The notes beneath the pieces are model-generated. The model worked only from the letters and a program-made list of their open reading frames with translations, had not been told where the DNA came from and searched no databases. A program made the translations under genes and the position numbers. 64,000 bases of DNA from Sutterella sp047777475 (GTDB lineage Bacteria > Pseudomonadota > Gammaproteobacteria > Burkholderiales > Burkholderiaceae_F): positions 71,237 to 135,236 of the forward strand of contig JBKEET010000005.1 in the NCBI GenBank assembly GCA_047777475.1. The letters run 5' to 3'. Below are positions 25,447 to 34,097 of this stretch, piece by piece (position 1 is the first letter of the stretch; every line of letters begins with the position of its first letter).

Positions 25447-27087
25447 TCAGGGTTTGCTTTGTCCCGCGCTCTTGGCAAAGCGCTGCTTCGAGGGCGGATC
25501 CTCCCAATCGTAGCGCTCCCCGATCAGCGACTGCTGCGGGCGGTCGCCCTTCCAGCGGATGCCCGCGGCGGCCGTGAGCAGGTCGTCGAGCCAGTCGGCC
25601 CGGAAGCCGCGCGAGGCGACCTTGTCCCAGGCCCAGCCGCCGGTGAGCGACGGGCTCGCCCAGAGCAGGGCGGGGATGCGGTAGCCGCTCGGCGAGTTGG
25701 GCGAGTGGCCCGTGCGGCTTTCCCAGTCGCCCGTCTCGACGCCGTGGTCCGAGAGGAACATCCAGAAGACGGGCTGGCGCTTGGCGGCTTCCTGCGAAAG
25801 GCGGATCGTTTCGTCGAGGATGCGGTCCTGGTAGAGCACGCCGAGGTCGTACTCGTCGCGCGCTTCCTGCACCCAGACGGGACGGTCCATCGCCTCGAGG
25901 CGCTTTTCGACGGCGTCGTCCTCGGGCCAGAGCGGCTCCAGGTCCTCGGGGTGCCGCAGCGAGAAGTGCGGGTGCAGCCCGATCAGGTGCACGACGATGA
26001 GCTGCTTGCCCGCGGCCGTCTCGAGGGCTTCCTCAAGGGGCTCGAGCACGTGCTCGTCCATCGAGGAGCTCGAGCGTCCGCCGCGGCGGTTGAGGAAGAT
26101 GCGCTTGTCGGCGTAGGCCGACCACTCGCCGCGGATCGCCGCGTCGTCCTGGTTGCTGATCCAGGTGATGCGGTAGCCCGCGGCATGGAAGAACGCGAAG
26201 AGGTTGCCGCGCTTCACGGCGCCGTCGCCCGGCACCGGGAAGTCGAACATCGACTCGAAGGCCGTGATGGTGTTGGCCTTCACGCTCCAGGCGTCGGCAA
26301 TGCGCCGGAACTGCGGGTCTTCCTTGAGGCGGCGCTCGAGCAGCGGCGTCGTGCGCCGTTCGTAGCCGTAGATCGACATGTTGTCGCGGCAGAGGCTCTC
26401 GCCGATGACGAGCACGATCGTGCGGCCCTCGGGGCCGGGATCGGTGATGAGCGAGGCGGCCGCCTTTTCCTCGGCTTCCATTTCCTGCGCCGAGGCGAGC
26501 CATTCGGCGCGGTAGGCGACGGCCTTCTTGGCCGACTTGACCCAGCCGAACACCGGGTACTGGTTGCGCCACGGGTGATTGACGAAGCTCACGATCGCAG
26601 CGGCGGCGAGGACGGCGCCGATCGCCGCGGCGAGGCGGCGGCGCGCGACGGGGGTGAAGCCCGCCCTTTTCCTCAGCAGCACCGCCGCGCACTGCAGCGC
26701 GAAGGCGGCGAGGGCCGCGGCGGTCCAGATGAGCACGTCGGGCCAGACCGTCTCGAGGTACTGCAGGCTCTCGCCCGGGTTGGTGTTGGCGATCGAGCCG
26801 ATGATGAAGTCGCTCTGCAGGTCCGACTGGTAGACGGAGCGCAGGAAGCCGCGGATGCCCGCGTCGATGTCGGAAAGCGCGGCCGAGACGATGAGGAGCG
26901 CGGCGGCGGGCTTCTTAAGGCCCGGCTTGGTGTCTGCGGCAGCCCAGAGAAGGAGTCCCGGTAGGAGGAAGCAGAGGAGCTGCGCGGCGCGCCGCGGAGC
27001 GGCGGCGCTGAGCAGCAGCACGGCCGAAATCAGAAGGACGATGCCGCAGGCGGCGAGTGTTTCGCGGGAGACGGTGAATTTTTTCAT
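25447..27087 (-). CDS. Phosphoethanolamine transferase-like membrane sulfatase-fold protein
   Basis: A 546-residue protein with about five N-terminal membrane spans and a periplasmic alkaline-phosphatase/sulfatase-fold domain. VLVIGESLCRDNMSIYGYERRTTP holds the metal-binding Glu, ANTITAFESM the likely nucleophilic Thr, LHPHFSLRHPEDL a conserved His pair and MFLSDHGVETGD the metal-binding Asp-His. Such enzymes transfer phosphoethanolamine to lipid A, LPS core or glycans. Which acceptor is used is not evident. The ATG at 27087 overlaps the thiE stop (ATGA), indicating coupling; an upstream in-frame ATG inside thiE is less likely. Confidence 0.82.
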   Translation of the reverse strand: MKKFTVSRETLAACGIVLLISAVLLLSAAAPRRAAQLLCFLLPGLLLWAAADTKPGLKKPAAALLIVSAALSDIDAGIRGFLRSVYQSDLQSDFIIGSIANTNPGESLQYLETVWPDVLIWTAAALAAFALQCAAVLLRKRAGFTPVARRRLAAAIGAVLAAAAIVSFVNHPWRNQYPVFGWVKSAKKAVAYRAEWLASAQEMEAEEKAAASLITDPGPEGRTIVLVIGESLCRDNMSIYGYERRTTPLLERRLKEDPQFRRIADAWSVKANTITAFESMFDFPVPGDGAVKRGNLFAFFHAAGYRITWISNQDDAAIRGEWSAYADKRIFLNRRGGRSSSSMDEHVLEPLEEALETAAGKQLIVVHLIGLHPHFSLRHPEDLEPLWPEDDAVEKRLEAMDRPVWVQEARDEYDLGVLYQDRILDETIRLSQEAAKRQPVFWMFLSDHGVETGDWESRTGHSPNSPSGYRIPALLWASPSLTGGWAWDKVASRGFRADWLDDLLTAAAGIRWKGDRPQQSLIGERYDWEDPPSKQRFAKSAGQSKP

Positions 27088-27713
27088 TTGGGGCAGTTTT
27101 CGATGAGCCTGCGGGCGGCGGCTGCGGGGTCGGGTCGGCCGCACACGGCCGAGACGACGGCGACGCCGTCGGCGCCGGCGGCAAGCGCCTCGGGGGCGCG
27201 TTCGGCACTGACGCCGCCGATGGCAACGCAGGGGCAGGGCGCGGCGGCGGCAACGCGGGCGAGGCCGTCAAGTCCGAGCACGGGCGCGGCGTCTTTCTTC
27301 GTGGCGGTGGGCCACACCGGCCCGATGCCCGCGTAATCGGCGAGCCGCACGCAGGGATCGCGGGCTTCGCCGAGGTTCGAGAGCGAAAGGCCGAGGATCA
27401 TGCCCGGCGGCATGATCGCGCGGCAGTCGGCGGGCGAAAGGTCTTTCTGCCCCACGTGCACGCCCTGCGCGCCGATCGCCAGGGCCACGTCGAGGTGGTC
27501 GTCGACGATGAGCGGCACGCGAAGCGGATTCAGAGCGGCAATCAGCGCGCGGCCGCATTCGGCAAGGGCGCGCTTCTTCCAGTTGGGAGCGCGCAGCTGC
27601 ACCATGGTGAAGCCTTCGCGCGCGGCGGCGAGCGCCGTGCCGACCATCCCCGCGGCGCCGCCGCAGAGATCGGGGTCGAGCACGAGGTAAAAGCGAAGCA
27701 GGGCGGGATCCAT
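27084..27713 (-). CDS. thiE: Thiamine-phosphate synthase
   Basis: A 209-residue TIM-barrel ThiE that joins the hydroxymethylpyrimidine pyrophosphate and thiazole phosphate halves of thiamine. VQLRAPNWKKR corresponds to the usual VQLRxK segment, VPLIVDDHLDVALAIGAQGVHVGQKDL is the active-site signature, and IGPVWPTATKKDA plus AIGGVSAERAPEALAAGADGVAVVSA complete the phosphate-binding loops. Its ATG overlaps the thiM stop by one base and its stop overlaps the next start by four. Confidence 0.95.
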   Translation of the reverse strand: MDPALLRFYLVLDPDLCGGAAGMVGTALAAAREGFTMVQLRAPNWKKRALAECGRALIAALNPLRVPLIVDDHLDVALAIGAQGVHVGQKDLSPADCRAIMPPGMILGLSLSNLGEARDPCVRLADYAGIGPVWPTATKKDAAPVLGLDGLARVAAAAPCPCVAIGGVSAERAPEALAAGADGVAVVSAVCGRPDPAAAARRLIENCPK

Positions 27714-28513
27714 CAGCAGGCCTTCCCGGAAAAGTCTTCCGGCTTGATGAACCAGAGCGCGTCGAGGTAGGCGTCGTGGAAGCTCCCCGGGCCTTTGGCC
27801 GTGAGCGCGGCGGCCTCGGCGGCTTTCTTCGCCAGGGCGCAGGCCGCGGCCGTCGCCGTTAGATGATCGCTGCTGGCGCCGCAGAAGGCGGCGACCAGAG
27901 CCGAGAGCGAGCAGCCCGTTCCGACGACGAGCGTCGCCATGGGATGGCCGCCCGGGACGCTCAGGACGCGCTCCCCGTCGGTGATGTAGTCGGTCGCGCC
28001 CGTCACGCCGACGACGCTGCCCGTGCGGCGCGCGAGCTCCGCGGCCGCCTCGACGGCCGCGGACGAGTCGTCCGTGCTGTCGACGCCCTTGCCGCCCTTG
28101 CCCTTGCCGGCCAGCGCGAGGATTTCGCTCGCGTTGCCGCGGATGACGTCGGGGCGCTCGCGCACGAATTCCGCGATCACGCCGTCGCGCCAGGGAATGC
28201 CGCCCGCGGCCACGGGATCGAGCACCCAGGGCTTGCCCGCGGCCCGCGCGGCCGCGGCCGAGGCGTGCATGGCGCGCAGGCGCGCCGGGTAGGGCGTGCC
28301 GATGTTGACGAGCACGGCGTCGGCGGCGCCGGCGAAATAGGCCGCTTCCTCTTCGGCGACCACCATGGCGGGCGAGGCGCCCGCGGCGAGCAGCACGTCC
28401 GCCGTGATTTCCTGCACCACCTCGTTGGTGAGGCAGTGGACGAGCGGCTTTTTCGCGCGCAGCGCGGCGAGCATGCGGGCGGCCTCTGGGCCGCTCAGTG
28501 CGGTGATGTTCAT
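27713..28513 (-). CDS. thiM: Hydroxyethylthiazole kinase
   Basis: A 266-residue ThiM, which phosphorylates the thiazole alcohol for salvage of thiamine. KPLVHCLTNEVVQEITADVLLAAGASPAMV, the PWVLDPVAAGGIPWR segment, RGNASEILAL and the C-terminal VGTGCSLSALVAAF with its catalytic Cys are all typical. The start ATG 28513 fits known N-termini; an in-frame ATG at 28549 has a slightly better AGG upstream. thiM and thiE without the rest of the pathway points to a salvage role. No TPP riboswitch was found upstream. Confidence 0.94.
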   Translation of the reverse strand: MNITALSGPEAARMLAALRAKKPLVHCLTNEVVQEITADVLLAAGASPAMVVAEEEAAYFAGAADAVLVNIGTPYPARLRAMHASAAAARAAGKPWVLDPVAAGGIPWRDGVIAEFVRERPDVIRGNASEILALAGKGKGGKGVDSTDDSSAAVEAAAELARRTGSVVGVTGATDYITDGERVLSVPGGHPMATLVVGTGCSLSALVAAFCGASSDHLTATAAACALAKKAAEAAALTAKGPGSFHDAYLDALWFIKPEDFSGKAC

Positions 28514-28669
28514 CTTTATTTGTCCGATTGTTTCAGCGGGGTTAATCATACCTGCTCGGCGGTGCGCGCGAAAAGGTAAAAAAAGGCAAAATTCGTTTCC
28601 TGAGAACGCTCGGAGCGCAGGCAATTCGCTCATAATCAGAACATCGTTTTTTCTGTAGGAGCAGAGAAA

Positions 28670-29269
28670 ATGTCTGTGAAAATCAAAGCATTGCTCTTCG
28701 CCGCCGCGCTTTCGGCCGCCCTGGCCGCGCCCGCCGCCGAAGAGATCGCGCTGCCCGCCGCCCAGAAAACGGGCGGCATGCCGCTCATGGATGCCCTTGC
28801 GGCGCGCCACAGCGAGCGCGCCTGGGACAGGAAGCCGCTTTCCGACCAGGAGCTTTCGAACCTGCTCTGGGCCGCCTTCGGCGTCAACCGCCCGAACGGC
28901 AAGAGAACCATCCCGACGGCCATGAACCGCAAGGAGCTGATCGTCTACGTGAGCCGCGCCGACGGCGTCTGGCGCTACGAGCCCGAAGGCGAAAAGCTCG
29001 TGAAGGCCTCGGGCCCGGGACCCTCGCAGCTGCGCGACGCGCCCGACGTGCTGCTCTTCGCGATCCTCGACCGGCAGCAGTACGGGCCTTACCACGCCGG
29101 GCTCGCCGCCCAGAGCGCGGGGCTCTACTGCGCCTCGGCGGGGCTCGCCTGCGTGGTGCGCGCCTTCCCTGTGAGGGACGCGCTGGCGTCTGATCCCAAG
29201 GCGTTCTCGTTCCTGCCCGAAGGCTGGAAGCCCTCGATAACGCTGCACGCGGGACACGCACCGCAATAG
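28670..29269 (+). CDS. Exported nitroreductase-family protein (SagB/ThcOx-like)
   Basis: A 199-residue protein with a signal peptide (MSVKIKALLFAAALSAALAA, probable cleavage near 22) and a nitroreductase-fold domain: ALAARHSERAWDRKPLSDQELSNLLWAAFGVNR, the IYVVR-like ELIVYVSRADGVWRY strand, DAPDVLLFAI and AGLAAQSAGLYCASAGLACVVRA. Family members bind FMN and reduce or oxidise varied substrates. A secreted member is unusual outside a few gut lineages; FMN would have to be supplied in the periplasm or by export. GTAGGAG precedes the start. It is divergent from thiM. Confidence 0.82.
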   Translation: MSVKIKALLFAAALSAALAAPAAEEIALPAAQKTGGMPLMDALAARHSERAWDRKPLSDQELSNLLWAAFGVNRPNGKRTIPTAMNRKELIVYVSRADGVWRYEPEGEKLVKASGPGPSQLRDAPDVLLFAILDRQQYGPYHAGLAAQSAGLYCASAGLACVVRAFPVRDALASDPKAFSFLPEGWKPSITLHAGHAPQ

Positions 29270-29346
29270 CGTACAATTTGCGCTCACCGGAAGTGAAGCG
29301 GCGCGCCTCAAGGCGCGCCGCCCGTCCAACCAAGTCTCTTCACCCC

Positions 29347-30144
29347 ATGCTCATTCATCCGCAGTTTGATCCGGTCGCCTTCTCGATCGGACCGATATCC
29401 GTGCGCTGGTACGGCCTCATGTACCTGGCGGGCTTCGCGCTGTTCTGGCTCCTCGGGCGCCGGAGGGCCGCCGAGCCCTGGCGCGGCATCACGGCCGAGC
29501 ACGTGGAAAACATGCTCTTCTGGGGCGTCATCGGCGTCATCGTGGGCGCCCGCCTCGGCTACTGCCTCTTTTACCAGCCCGCCTACTACATGGCCGATCC
29601 GGTGCGCATCCTCGAGGTGTGGCACGGCGGCATGAGCGCGCACGGCGGCATGATCGGCGTGATCGCCGTAATGATCGGCTACGCGGCCTATTACAAGCTC
29701 TCTTTCTGGACGGTCTCGGATTTCGTCGCGCCGCTGGTGCCGCTCGGTCTTTTCTGCGGGCGCATCGGCAACTTCATCAACGGCGAGCTCTGGGGGCGCC
29801 CCGCGCCGGAGAGCCTGCCCTGGGCGATGGTCTTCCCGCAGGCGGGCGACGGCGTGCCGCGGCACCCCTCCGAGCTCTACGAGGCGGGCGCCGAAGGGCT
29901 CCTGCTCTTCGCGCTCCTCTGGATCGTCTCGAAGAAGCCCCGCCCCGCGGGTTTCGTGAGCGGCCTCTTCCTCGCGGGCTACGGCCTGGCGCGCTTCGTG
30001 TGCGAATGGTTCCGCGAGCCCGATTCGTTCCTCGGGCTGCAGGCGCTCGGCCTTTCGCGCGGGCAGTGGCTGACGCTGCCGGTGCTCCTGCTCGGCATCG
30101 TCATCATGGCCTGGTCCGTCTCGCGCGCGAAAAAGCGCGCGTAA
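29347..30144 (+). CDS. lgt: Phosphatidylglycerol:prolipoprotein diacylglyceryl transferase
   Basis: A 265-residue Lgt with seven hydrophobic segments, which puts diacylglycerol on the lipobox Cys of prolipoproteins. The HPQFDPVAFSIGPISVRWYGLMY opening, WHGGMSAHGGMIG, GRIGNFINGELWGR signature and HPSELYEA are conserved. I start it at ATG 29347; the ORF extends upstream but the family begins here. No strong ribosome site is visible. A client lipoprotein, BamE, is encoded 2 kb away. Confidence 0.96.
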   Translation: MLIHPQFDPVAFSIGPISVRWYGLMYLAGFALFWLLGRRRAAEPWRGITAEHVENMLFWGVIGVIVGARLGYCLFYQPAYYMADPVRILEVWHGGMSAHGGMIGVIAVMIGYAAYYKLSFWTVSDFVAPLVPLGLFCGRIGNFINGELWGRPAPESLPWAMVFPQAGDGVPRHPSELYEAGAEGLLLFALLWIVSKKPRPAGFVSGLFLAGYGLARFVCEWFREPDSFLGLQALGLSRGQWLTLPVLLLGIVIMAWSVSRAKKRA

Positions 30145-30204
30145 GCGGTCTTCTTCCCAACAGCAAGCGGGCGCCTTTCCGCTAAGGGAATGGCGCCCGA
30201 ATCG

Positions 30205-30714
<510 letters not shown>

Positions 30715-30742
30715 CAATTCCCGAAAAAAGCGTGCGGGCACG

Positions 30743-30769
30743 AAAAAGGGCAATCCTCTCGGACTGCCC
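30743..30769 (-). terminator. Intrinsic terminator downstream of 6S RNA
   Basis: On the minus strand GGGCAGTCC and GGATTGCCC pair with one mismatch around a GAGA loop, followed by TTTTT. It ends a transcript from the zapA/6S side before the EVE gene. Confidence 0.7.
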
Positions 30770-30782
30770 TCGTCGTTGTCTG

Positions 30783-30957
30783 GAAGACCTGCAGCGGAGC
30801 CAAGCTACGTTCACTGAACCTTAAGTCCAGAGCGGTCAGCTGAGGAGCGGAACGGGCCAGGCACAGCGTGTCCGGCACACTATCAGCTCGCAGAATTACC
30901 AACCTATTTTGCAAATGTTGGTTCGAGAAACTTTGGAGCCGACATCCTCTGCAGGCT
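30783..30957 (-). ncRNA. ssrS: 6S RNA (RNA polymerase regulator)
   Basis: Position supports this strongly: the gap directly downstream of zapA and upstream of the EVE gene is where 6S RNA sits in many betaproteobacteria. On the minus strand a TACAAT -10 box (30969-30964) precedes the proposed 5' end. CCTGCAG near the 5' end pairs with CTGCAGG near the 3' end, closing the long rod, with further GGA/TCC pairing inside. The length, about 175 bases, is right. 6S RNA mimics an open promoter and holds sigma-70 polymerase in stationary phase. A covariance search was not possible, and the exact ends are estimates. Confidence 0.72.
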
Positions 30958-31028
30958 GAAACCATTGTAGCGGAAAAAAGGCCCGGCGCACAGACGATGA
31001 TCAAAAAAGCCGCAGCGGGCCGTTTTCC

Positions 31029-31427
31029 TCAGAGCACCGTGGTCTTGCGCATGTCGCTGAAAATCGCCTTCTCGCAGAGCTTCGAGAGGGCGTCGACTTC
31101 CTTGAGGATGCTCTCTTCGGCCGAGCCGGCGGGGCGGTTCTCGAGCTCGCTGATGCGGGCCTTCAGCTCCTCGATCTCGGTTTTCTGGTCCTCGATCTTG
31201 CGGTTGAGCTCCACGGAGCGGTTGCTTTCCTTTTTCTTCGCCTCGTAGGCGACCTCGAGCGCGGCGAGCACCGCGATCTGGTCCTGATTGCTGATCTTGC
31301 CGCCTTCGCGGATGGCCTGCATCTGCTTGTCGACCGTCTGCGCGCAGTCCTTGATGAGCTGCTCTTCGCCGGTGCTGACGGCGAGGCGGTAGCTGCGGTT
31401 GAAGATGGAAACCGTGACTTCAGGCAT
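31029..31427 (-). CDS. zapA: Cell division protein ZapA
   Basis: A 132-residue FtsZ-binding protein. VTVSIFNRSYRLAVSTGEEQLIKDCAQTVDKQMQAIRE is the conserved globular head, and the rest (residues 55-110) is a Lys/Glu-rich coiled coil that dimerises. It promotes bundling of FtsZ protofilaments at midcell. It lies 21 bases after the zapB-like gene. The C-terminal extension beyond the coiled coil (SAEESILKEVDALSKLCEKAIF) is slightly longer than usual. Confidence 0.93.
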   Translation of the reverse strand: MPEVTVSIFNRSYRLAVSTGEEQLIKDCAQTVDKQMQAIREGGKISNQDQIAVLAALEVAYEAKKKESNRSVELNRKIEDQKTEIEELKARISELENRPAGSAEESILKEVDALSKLCEKAIFSDMRKTTVL

Positions 31428-31448
31428 GTCGGTTCACTCCCTTGTCGG

Positions 31449-31670
31449 TCAAAGTCCGCCGTCGCCGTCGCTGCCGGCGCCGCGCGAGAGCGAGGTCACG
31501 ATGGCCTCGGCCTTGCTGCGCATTTCGGTAAGGCGCTGACGCGCCTGCGCAAGCTCCGCCTCGCGGGAGGCGAGCTGCGCGCTCAGACGGCGGTTTTCCG
31601 CCTGTTCGTGCTCAAGGCGCGCGATGAGCTGCGCGACCAGGGCCTTGAGACGTTCAATTCTTGGATTCAT
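31449..31670 (-). CDS. ZapB-like small coiled-coil protein
   Basis: A 73-residue protein that is almost entirely one coiled coil (IERLKALVAQLIARLEHEQAENRRLSAQLASREAELAQARQRL). Small proteins of this type lie upstream of zapA in betaproteobacteria and are annotated as ZapB-like division factors; direct evidence here is only composition and context. Its ATG overlaps the last 17 bases of bamE, so translation is likely coupled. Confidence 0.8.
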   Translation of the reverse strand: MNPRIERLKALVAQLIARLEHEQAENRRLSAQLASREAELAQARQRLTEMRSKAEAIVTSLSRGAGSDGDGGL

Positions 31671-32232
31671 CAGACGCTGCTCCCTGGGCGGCTTCGGAGG
31701 ATGAAGCTTCGCCGCCCTCAGAGGCGGGCGCGGCGGCGTCCGCCTGATTGTCCTTGTTGTCCTTGTTGTCCGTGGCTGTCCCCTCGTCCTTCTTCGGGGC
31801 GCGGGGCTCGAAAGTCGTTGTGTTGCCCAGAATCATCTGGTCGGCCTGCTGCTCGTCGGGCATCGGGTCGGACGTCCAGTGGTCAAGGCGCCCTTCGCTG
31901 TCGAAAAAGACGGTGAGGTGCCGCAGCTGCTTCTCGTCGTTGCCGCGGAGCAGGTAATAGACGTAGTCCCAGCGGTCCTTGTGGAACTCGTCGCGCACCA
32001 GCGGGATGCCGAGCAGGAACTGAACCTGCGCCTGCGTCATGCCCTTTTCCAGCTGCGTGACCATGTCGTTCGTGATGAGGTTGCCCTGACGCACGTCCGC
32101 GCGGTACGGCTTCACAACGTAGGGGATGTAGTCCACCGACTTGTCCCATGCATTGGAGAGCGTGTCGCAGCCCGTCAGCGAAATCGCAAGTGCGAGGCCG
32201 GCGGCGGCCAGAGTGAATTGTTTGGCAAGCAT
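31654..32232 (-). CDS. bamE: Outer membrane assembly lipoprotein BamE
   Basis: A 192-residue lipoprotein. The signal peptide ends in a lipobox (LTGC, Cys about 22). The BamE core follows: VDYIPYVVKPYRADVRQGNLITNDMVTQLEKGMTQAQVQFLLGIPLVRDEFHKDRWDYVYYL. It belongs to the Bam complex that inserts outer-membrane barrels. The last 60 residues are a low-complexity Asp/Asn/Lys/Ala/Ser tail, partly encoded by a 9-base tandem repeat (31748-31771), absent from short BamEs. It is divergent from fur, the usual arrangement in this group. Confidence 0.94.
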   Translation of the reverse strand: MLAKQFTLAAAGLALAISLTGCDTLSNAWDKSVDYIPYVVKPYRADVRQGNLITNDMVTQLEKGMTQAQVQFLLGIPLVRDEFHKDRWDYVYYLLRGNDEKQLRHLTVFFDSEGRLDHWTSDPMPDEQQADQMILGNTTTFEPRAPKKDEGTATDNKDNKDNQADAAAPASEGGEASSSEAAQGAASDESKN

Positions 32233-32291
32233 GATGTCCTGTTTTCTGATCCTGGTTTCTGAAATTGGTGCAGAAATCACATTAACCTCTT

Positions 32292-32786
32292 ATGATAATG
32301 GGTAATGCAACTTTTGATCGGCAGTTTACCGTGCACGAAACTTCTGGAAACCAAACGAGCGACCTCAAGAGCGCCGGCCTCAAGGCCACGGCGCCCCGCC
32401 TGAAGATCCTGGAGCTCTTCCAGCGCAGGGCGGAGGAGGGCAACGAGCGCCGCCATATTTCTGCCGAAGACGTCTACAAGGAGCTCGTCTCCGAAGGCGT
32501 GGACATCGGCCTGGCGACGGTTTACCGCGTGCTGTCCCAGTTTGAGCGCGCGGGCCTCATCACGCGCCATCATTTCGAGGCGGACCGCGCCACCTACGAG
32601 CTTGACGACGGCGCCCACCACGACCATCTCGTCTGCCTGAGCTGCGGCAAGGTGATCGAGTTCGTCGACCCTGAGATCGAGAAGGCCCAGGCGGCCGTCG
32701 CCAAGCGCTACGGCTTCGAGCTGAGCGACCACACGATGGTGCTCTACGGCCTGTGCCCGGAGTGCCGCAGCAAGCACCGCCGCTGA
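32292..32786 (+). CDS. fur: Ferric uptake regulator Fur
   Basis: A 164-residue Fur. The winged helix (LKATAPRLKILELFQRR, DIGLATVYRVLSQFERAGL) is followed by the metal-binding dimerisation domain: HHDHLVCLSCGKVIEF with the CxxC zinc site and a second CPEC near the end. With iron bound it represses uptake genes and indirectly controls others. The start is uncertain: ATG 32292, ATG 32298 and GTG 32331 are all possible and none has a clear ribosome site. A TATGAT overlapping the first ATG may be a -10 box, which would favour the GTG. Confidence 0.95.
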   Translation: MIMGNATFDRQFTVHETSGNQTSDLKSAGLKATAPRLKILELFQRRAEEGNERRHISAEDVYKELVSEGVDIGLATVYRVLSQFERAGLITRHHFEADRATYELDDGAHHDHLVCLSCGKVIEFVDPEIEKAQAAVAKRYGFELSDHTMVLYGLCPECRSKHRR

Positions 32787-32794
32787 GCGCGCAA

Positions 32795-32858
32795 CCTTTT
32801 ATCCTCAGGAACGGGAGGCTTTGGCCCGGGAAACCGGACTGAACCTCCCTTTCTTTTT
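32795..32858 (+). terminator. Terminator-like repeat element, copy A (after fur)
   Basis: GGGAGG (32813-32818) pairs with CCTCCC (32844-32849), with an inner CCGG/CCGG stem, followed by TTTCTTTTT. It lies 9 bases after the fur stop. The whole element, including the upstream CCTTTTATCCTCAG, is repeated almost exactly at 34098. Confidence 0.75.
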
Positions 32859-33014
32859 GGCGCTCCGCGTGGCCCCGGCTTGCCTGAAGCTACAGAACGT
32901 TGACGCACGGCGAAAACCCTTCCTACACTGAAGTTTCAACAAAGATGCGGCTCCGGAATCCCGGCCGCTTCGGGGGGCGAAAAAATGGGATCCGCGGCCG
33001 CGGGAGGAAAAACC

Positions 33015-33968
33015 ATGAGTCAGAAAAACGGCATCTCGCGGCGCAGGTTCGCCGCGCTCTCGGCGGCGGCCGCGCTCTCCGCGGGCATGGGAGGCAGCGT
33101 GCGGGCTGCGCCCGGCAAGGCGCTCCCGGCGGTCTATTACTTTGCCGAAGCCACGCCGCAGTCGATGACGGCGGCCTTTGACAGGCTGGCGGCCGACGCG
33201 GGGATCAAGCCCGGGGCGGGCCGCACGGGCATCAAGCTCCACGGCGACCGCGTCTCGGAGAACCGTGCGCTGTGGGAGGCGCTGCAGCGCCATGTGCCGG
33301 GGAGCAACTACGTCGAGGGCAACTACGCCGACACCTACGAAGGCACCGGCCGCGGCAGCACCGAGGGCAACATCGCGGCGATCGCCGCGCAGGGCGTGCC
33401 GCGCGAACTCATCGACATCCTTGACCGGGACAAGCGCTACCGCACCGTGCCCGTGCACGGGGGCGCGATGCTCAAGGGCGTTGCCGTCGGCTCGGCGCTG
33501 CTCGATGAGTACGCCGCCGTCGCCGTCACCGCAAACTTCCGCATCCCGACGTTCGCGGGCTACTCTGGCGTCGTGAAGAACGTCGGCATCGGGCTTGCGG
33601 GCGCGCCCGGCAAAACCGCGGTGCACGTCGACTTCCAGAAGAACGCGGCTTTCTTCGCGCGCCTTGCCGATGCCGCCAAGGGCATCTGGGACGCCATGGG
33701 CAAGCGCCTGCTCTTCATCAACGTGCTCACGGGCGTGAGCGCCGAGCCGCTCGAGGGCGCGCCGCGCAGGCAGCCCGCAACGGGCATCGTCGCCTCGCTC
33801 GACATGACCGCGGCCGACCAGGCGGCGCTCGACCTGGTCTACGGGCTCACGCCCGAGAAATACGACGCCTATGCCGAAGCGGTCAAGGTGGAGAGGGGAT
33901 TCCTGCAGCTCGAATACCTTGAACGCATCGGATGCGGCAGCCGCCGCTACCGGCTGGTGAAGATGTAG
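33015..33968 (+). CDS. Tat-exported DUF362 family protein
   Basis: A 317-residue protein with a Tat signal (SRRRFAALS, about residues 8-16, then an alanine-rich stretch), so a periplasmic location is expected. The mature part (VYYFAEATPQSM, GIKLHGDRVSENRALWEALQRH, GYSGVVKNVGIGLAG, VHVDFQKNAAFFARLADAAKGIW, KRLLFINVLTGV) matches DUF362-type proteins. Function of the family is unclear; some members occur with iron-sulfur proteins, but no ferredoxin Cys cluster is visible here. GGGAGG sits 8 bases before the ATG. Terminator-like repeats bracket the gene. Confidence 0.82.
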   Translation: MSQKNGISRRRFAALSAAAALSAGMGGSVRAAPGKALPAVYYFAEATPQSMTAAFDRLAADAGIKPGAGRTGIKLHGDRVSENRALWEALQRHVPGSNYVEGNYADTYEGTGRGSTEGNIAAIAAQGVPRELIDILDRDKRYRTVPVHGGAMLKGVAVGSALLDEYAAVAVTANFRIPTFAGYSGVVKNVGIGLAGAPGKTAVHVDFQKNAAFFARLADAAKGIWDAMGKRLLFINVLTGVSAEPLEGAPRRQPATGIVASLDMTAADQAALDLVYGLTPEKYDAYAEAVKVERGFLQLEYLERIGCGSRRYRLVKM

Positions 33969-34097
33969 AGCCCGGACTTTGGGCTGAGCAAATGGATTCC
34001 GGGGGAGGGGCATTTCGTGCGCGAAGCCGCGCAAGGGCCTTTCTCCCGCGGATTCCCAAACTCCGCAGCGCAGCGGGCACCGCCGCCGGGCGCGCGG

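Noticed and set aside
28514..28669. TPP riboswitch upstream of thiM
   Set aside because: The conserved CTGAGA and ACCTGATCTGGATAATGCC-type blocks are absent on the minus strand.
31748..31771. 9-base tandem repeat (TTGTCCTTG units)
   Set aside because: It is inside bamE and encodes the Asn-Lys-Asp low-complexity tail; too short to treat as a separate element.
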